Source of the DNA: Billgrantia ethanolica
GTDB taxonomy: Bacteria > Pseudomonadota > Gammaproteobacteria > Pseudomonadales > Halomonadaceae
Assembly: GCF_021404305.1 (NCBI RefSeq)
Contig: NZ_JABFTX010000001.1
Coordinates: forward strand, 310,001-374,000
Direction: 5' to 3'
Length of the DNA stretch: 64,000 nt
Positions 63,676-64,000 of this stretch are shown here, piece after piece. The position numbers and the translations under genes are program-made. Position 1 is the stretch's first letter. Each line of letters opens with the position of its first letter. Below the pieces are notes generated by a model. That model was not told the DNA's origin and made no database searches. It saw only the letters and a program-made list of their open reading frames with translations.

Positions 63676-64000
63676 ATGTTCCAGTCTGGACGCGACGTTT
63701 ACGGCCGTGCCCTGGGAGTGCTGCTCGGAGCGCTGTTGCTGTCTCCGGTCGTACAGGCCAATCCCGATTCGCTGCTCCTACACGACGGTGAGAGGGAAAT
63801 CGAGCTCTCCGTCGAATCCTTGCGGGAGCAGGCCGACGTCGAGTTTCGTTTCTTCGAGCCTTATCTGGCCGAAGAGGTCAGCATCCGTGGGCTGGTCTTC
63901 CGCGACCTTCTCGTCGAACACTTCGGCCAGGTGCCACCTCAGTTGCATTTCGAGGCCTGGGACGATTACGACGTGACGCTGTCGGACTGGGACGATCCGA
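63676..64000 (+). CDS. Secreted protein with molybdopterin-oxidoreductase-like fold (3' truncated)
   Basis: The first 108 codons are present; the frame runs off the window end. ATG at 63676 begins a signal peptide (to about residue 28, SPVVQA). The mature start DSLLLHDGEREIELSVESLR, then FFEPYLAEEVSIRGLVFRDL and FEAWDDYDVTLSDWD, resemble small periplasmic oxidoreductase molybdopterin-binding-domain proteins often found beside signalling genes. That assignment is tentative. Whether the real domain is complete cannot be seen. Confidence 0.6.
   Translation, partial: MFQSGRDVYGRALGVLLGALLLSPVVQANPDSLLLHDGEREIELSVESLREQADVEFRFFEPYLAEEVSIRGLVFRDLLVEHFGQVPPQLHFEAWDDYDVTLSDWDDP

Overview
This 64 kb window is a GC-rich bacterial chromosome segment. 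The organism is a gammaproteobacterium, most likely Halomonadaceae (Halomonas-like). The evidence is the gene order: rpoE-rseA-rseB-mucD-lepA-lepB-rnc-era-recO-pdxJ, then barA/gacS divergent from cysM-rlmD-relA-mazG-ppc. This order is shared in large part with Pseudomonas and its marine and halophilic relatives. Genes are tightly packed, with many ATGA-type overlaps. No tRNA, rRNA, insertion sequence, prophage or CRISPR array was found.

Layout. 1-741: end of a WbpE-like sugar aminotransferase. 831-4565: electron-transfer flavoprotein system, with ETF-ubiquinone oxidoreductase divergent from etfBA across a PsrA-like operator. 4747-5358: Mn superoxide dismutase. 5481-25261: a 20 kb iron island. 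It holds fhuC with an unknown 134-aa gene; iucABCD in the canonical aerobactin order; a ShiF-like exporter; the IutA receptor; a fused double permease (fhuB); a FhuF ferric reductase; a FhuD binding protein; and a six-gene TonB2-type energy-transducing operon (DUF3450, TtpC-like, ExbB, ExbD, TonB, TPR). Fur-box-like sequences lie at every promoter region of the island, so aerobactin synthesis, export, outer-membrane uptake, inner-membrane uptake, iron release and energisation appear to be encoded together and iron-repressed.

25292-31096 holds DNA and RNA housekeeping genes (xthA, a small basic protein, rhlB, dinG) and DAHP synthase. 31395-35567 is the envelope-stress sigma-E module (rpoE, rseA, rseB, mucD), with a four-copy 19-bp tandem repeat in front of mucD. 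35769-41594 is the lepA-to-pdxJ housekeeping string. 41644-52608 has the BarA/GacS hybrid kinase divergent from cysM-rlmD-relA-mazG-ppc. 52725-62679 is a mixture: 1-Cys peroxiredoxin, an outer-membrane beta-barrel candidate, ketopantoate reductase-like protein, topoisomerase III, an AarF/UbiB-type kinase, a SEC-C/TPR protein, AmpG permease and RfaH. 62742-64000 has a SlyD-like isomerase, an unlisted 38-aa membrane peptide preceded by two inverted Anr/FNR-like sites, and the start of a secreted protein cut by the window end.

The most interesting leads are: the 38-aa peptide with its apparent class-II Anr promoter; the unknown gene co-transcribed with fhuC under its own Fur box; the 19-bp repeat array before mucD; and the self-contained aerobactin/TonB2 island. 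All assignments come from reading sequence and motifs by eye. No database search was run.
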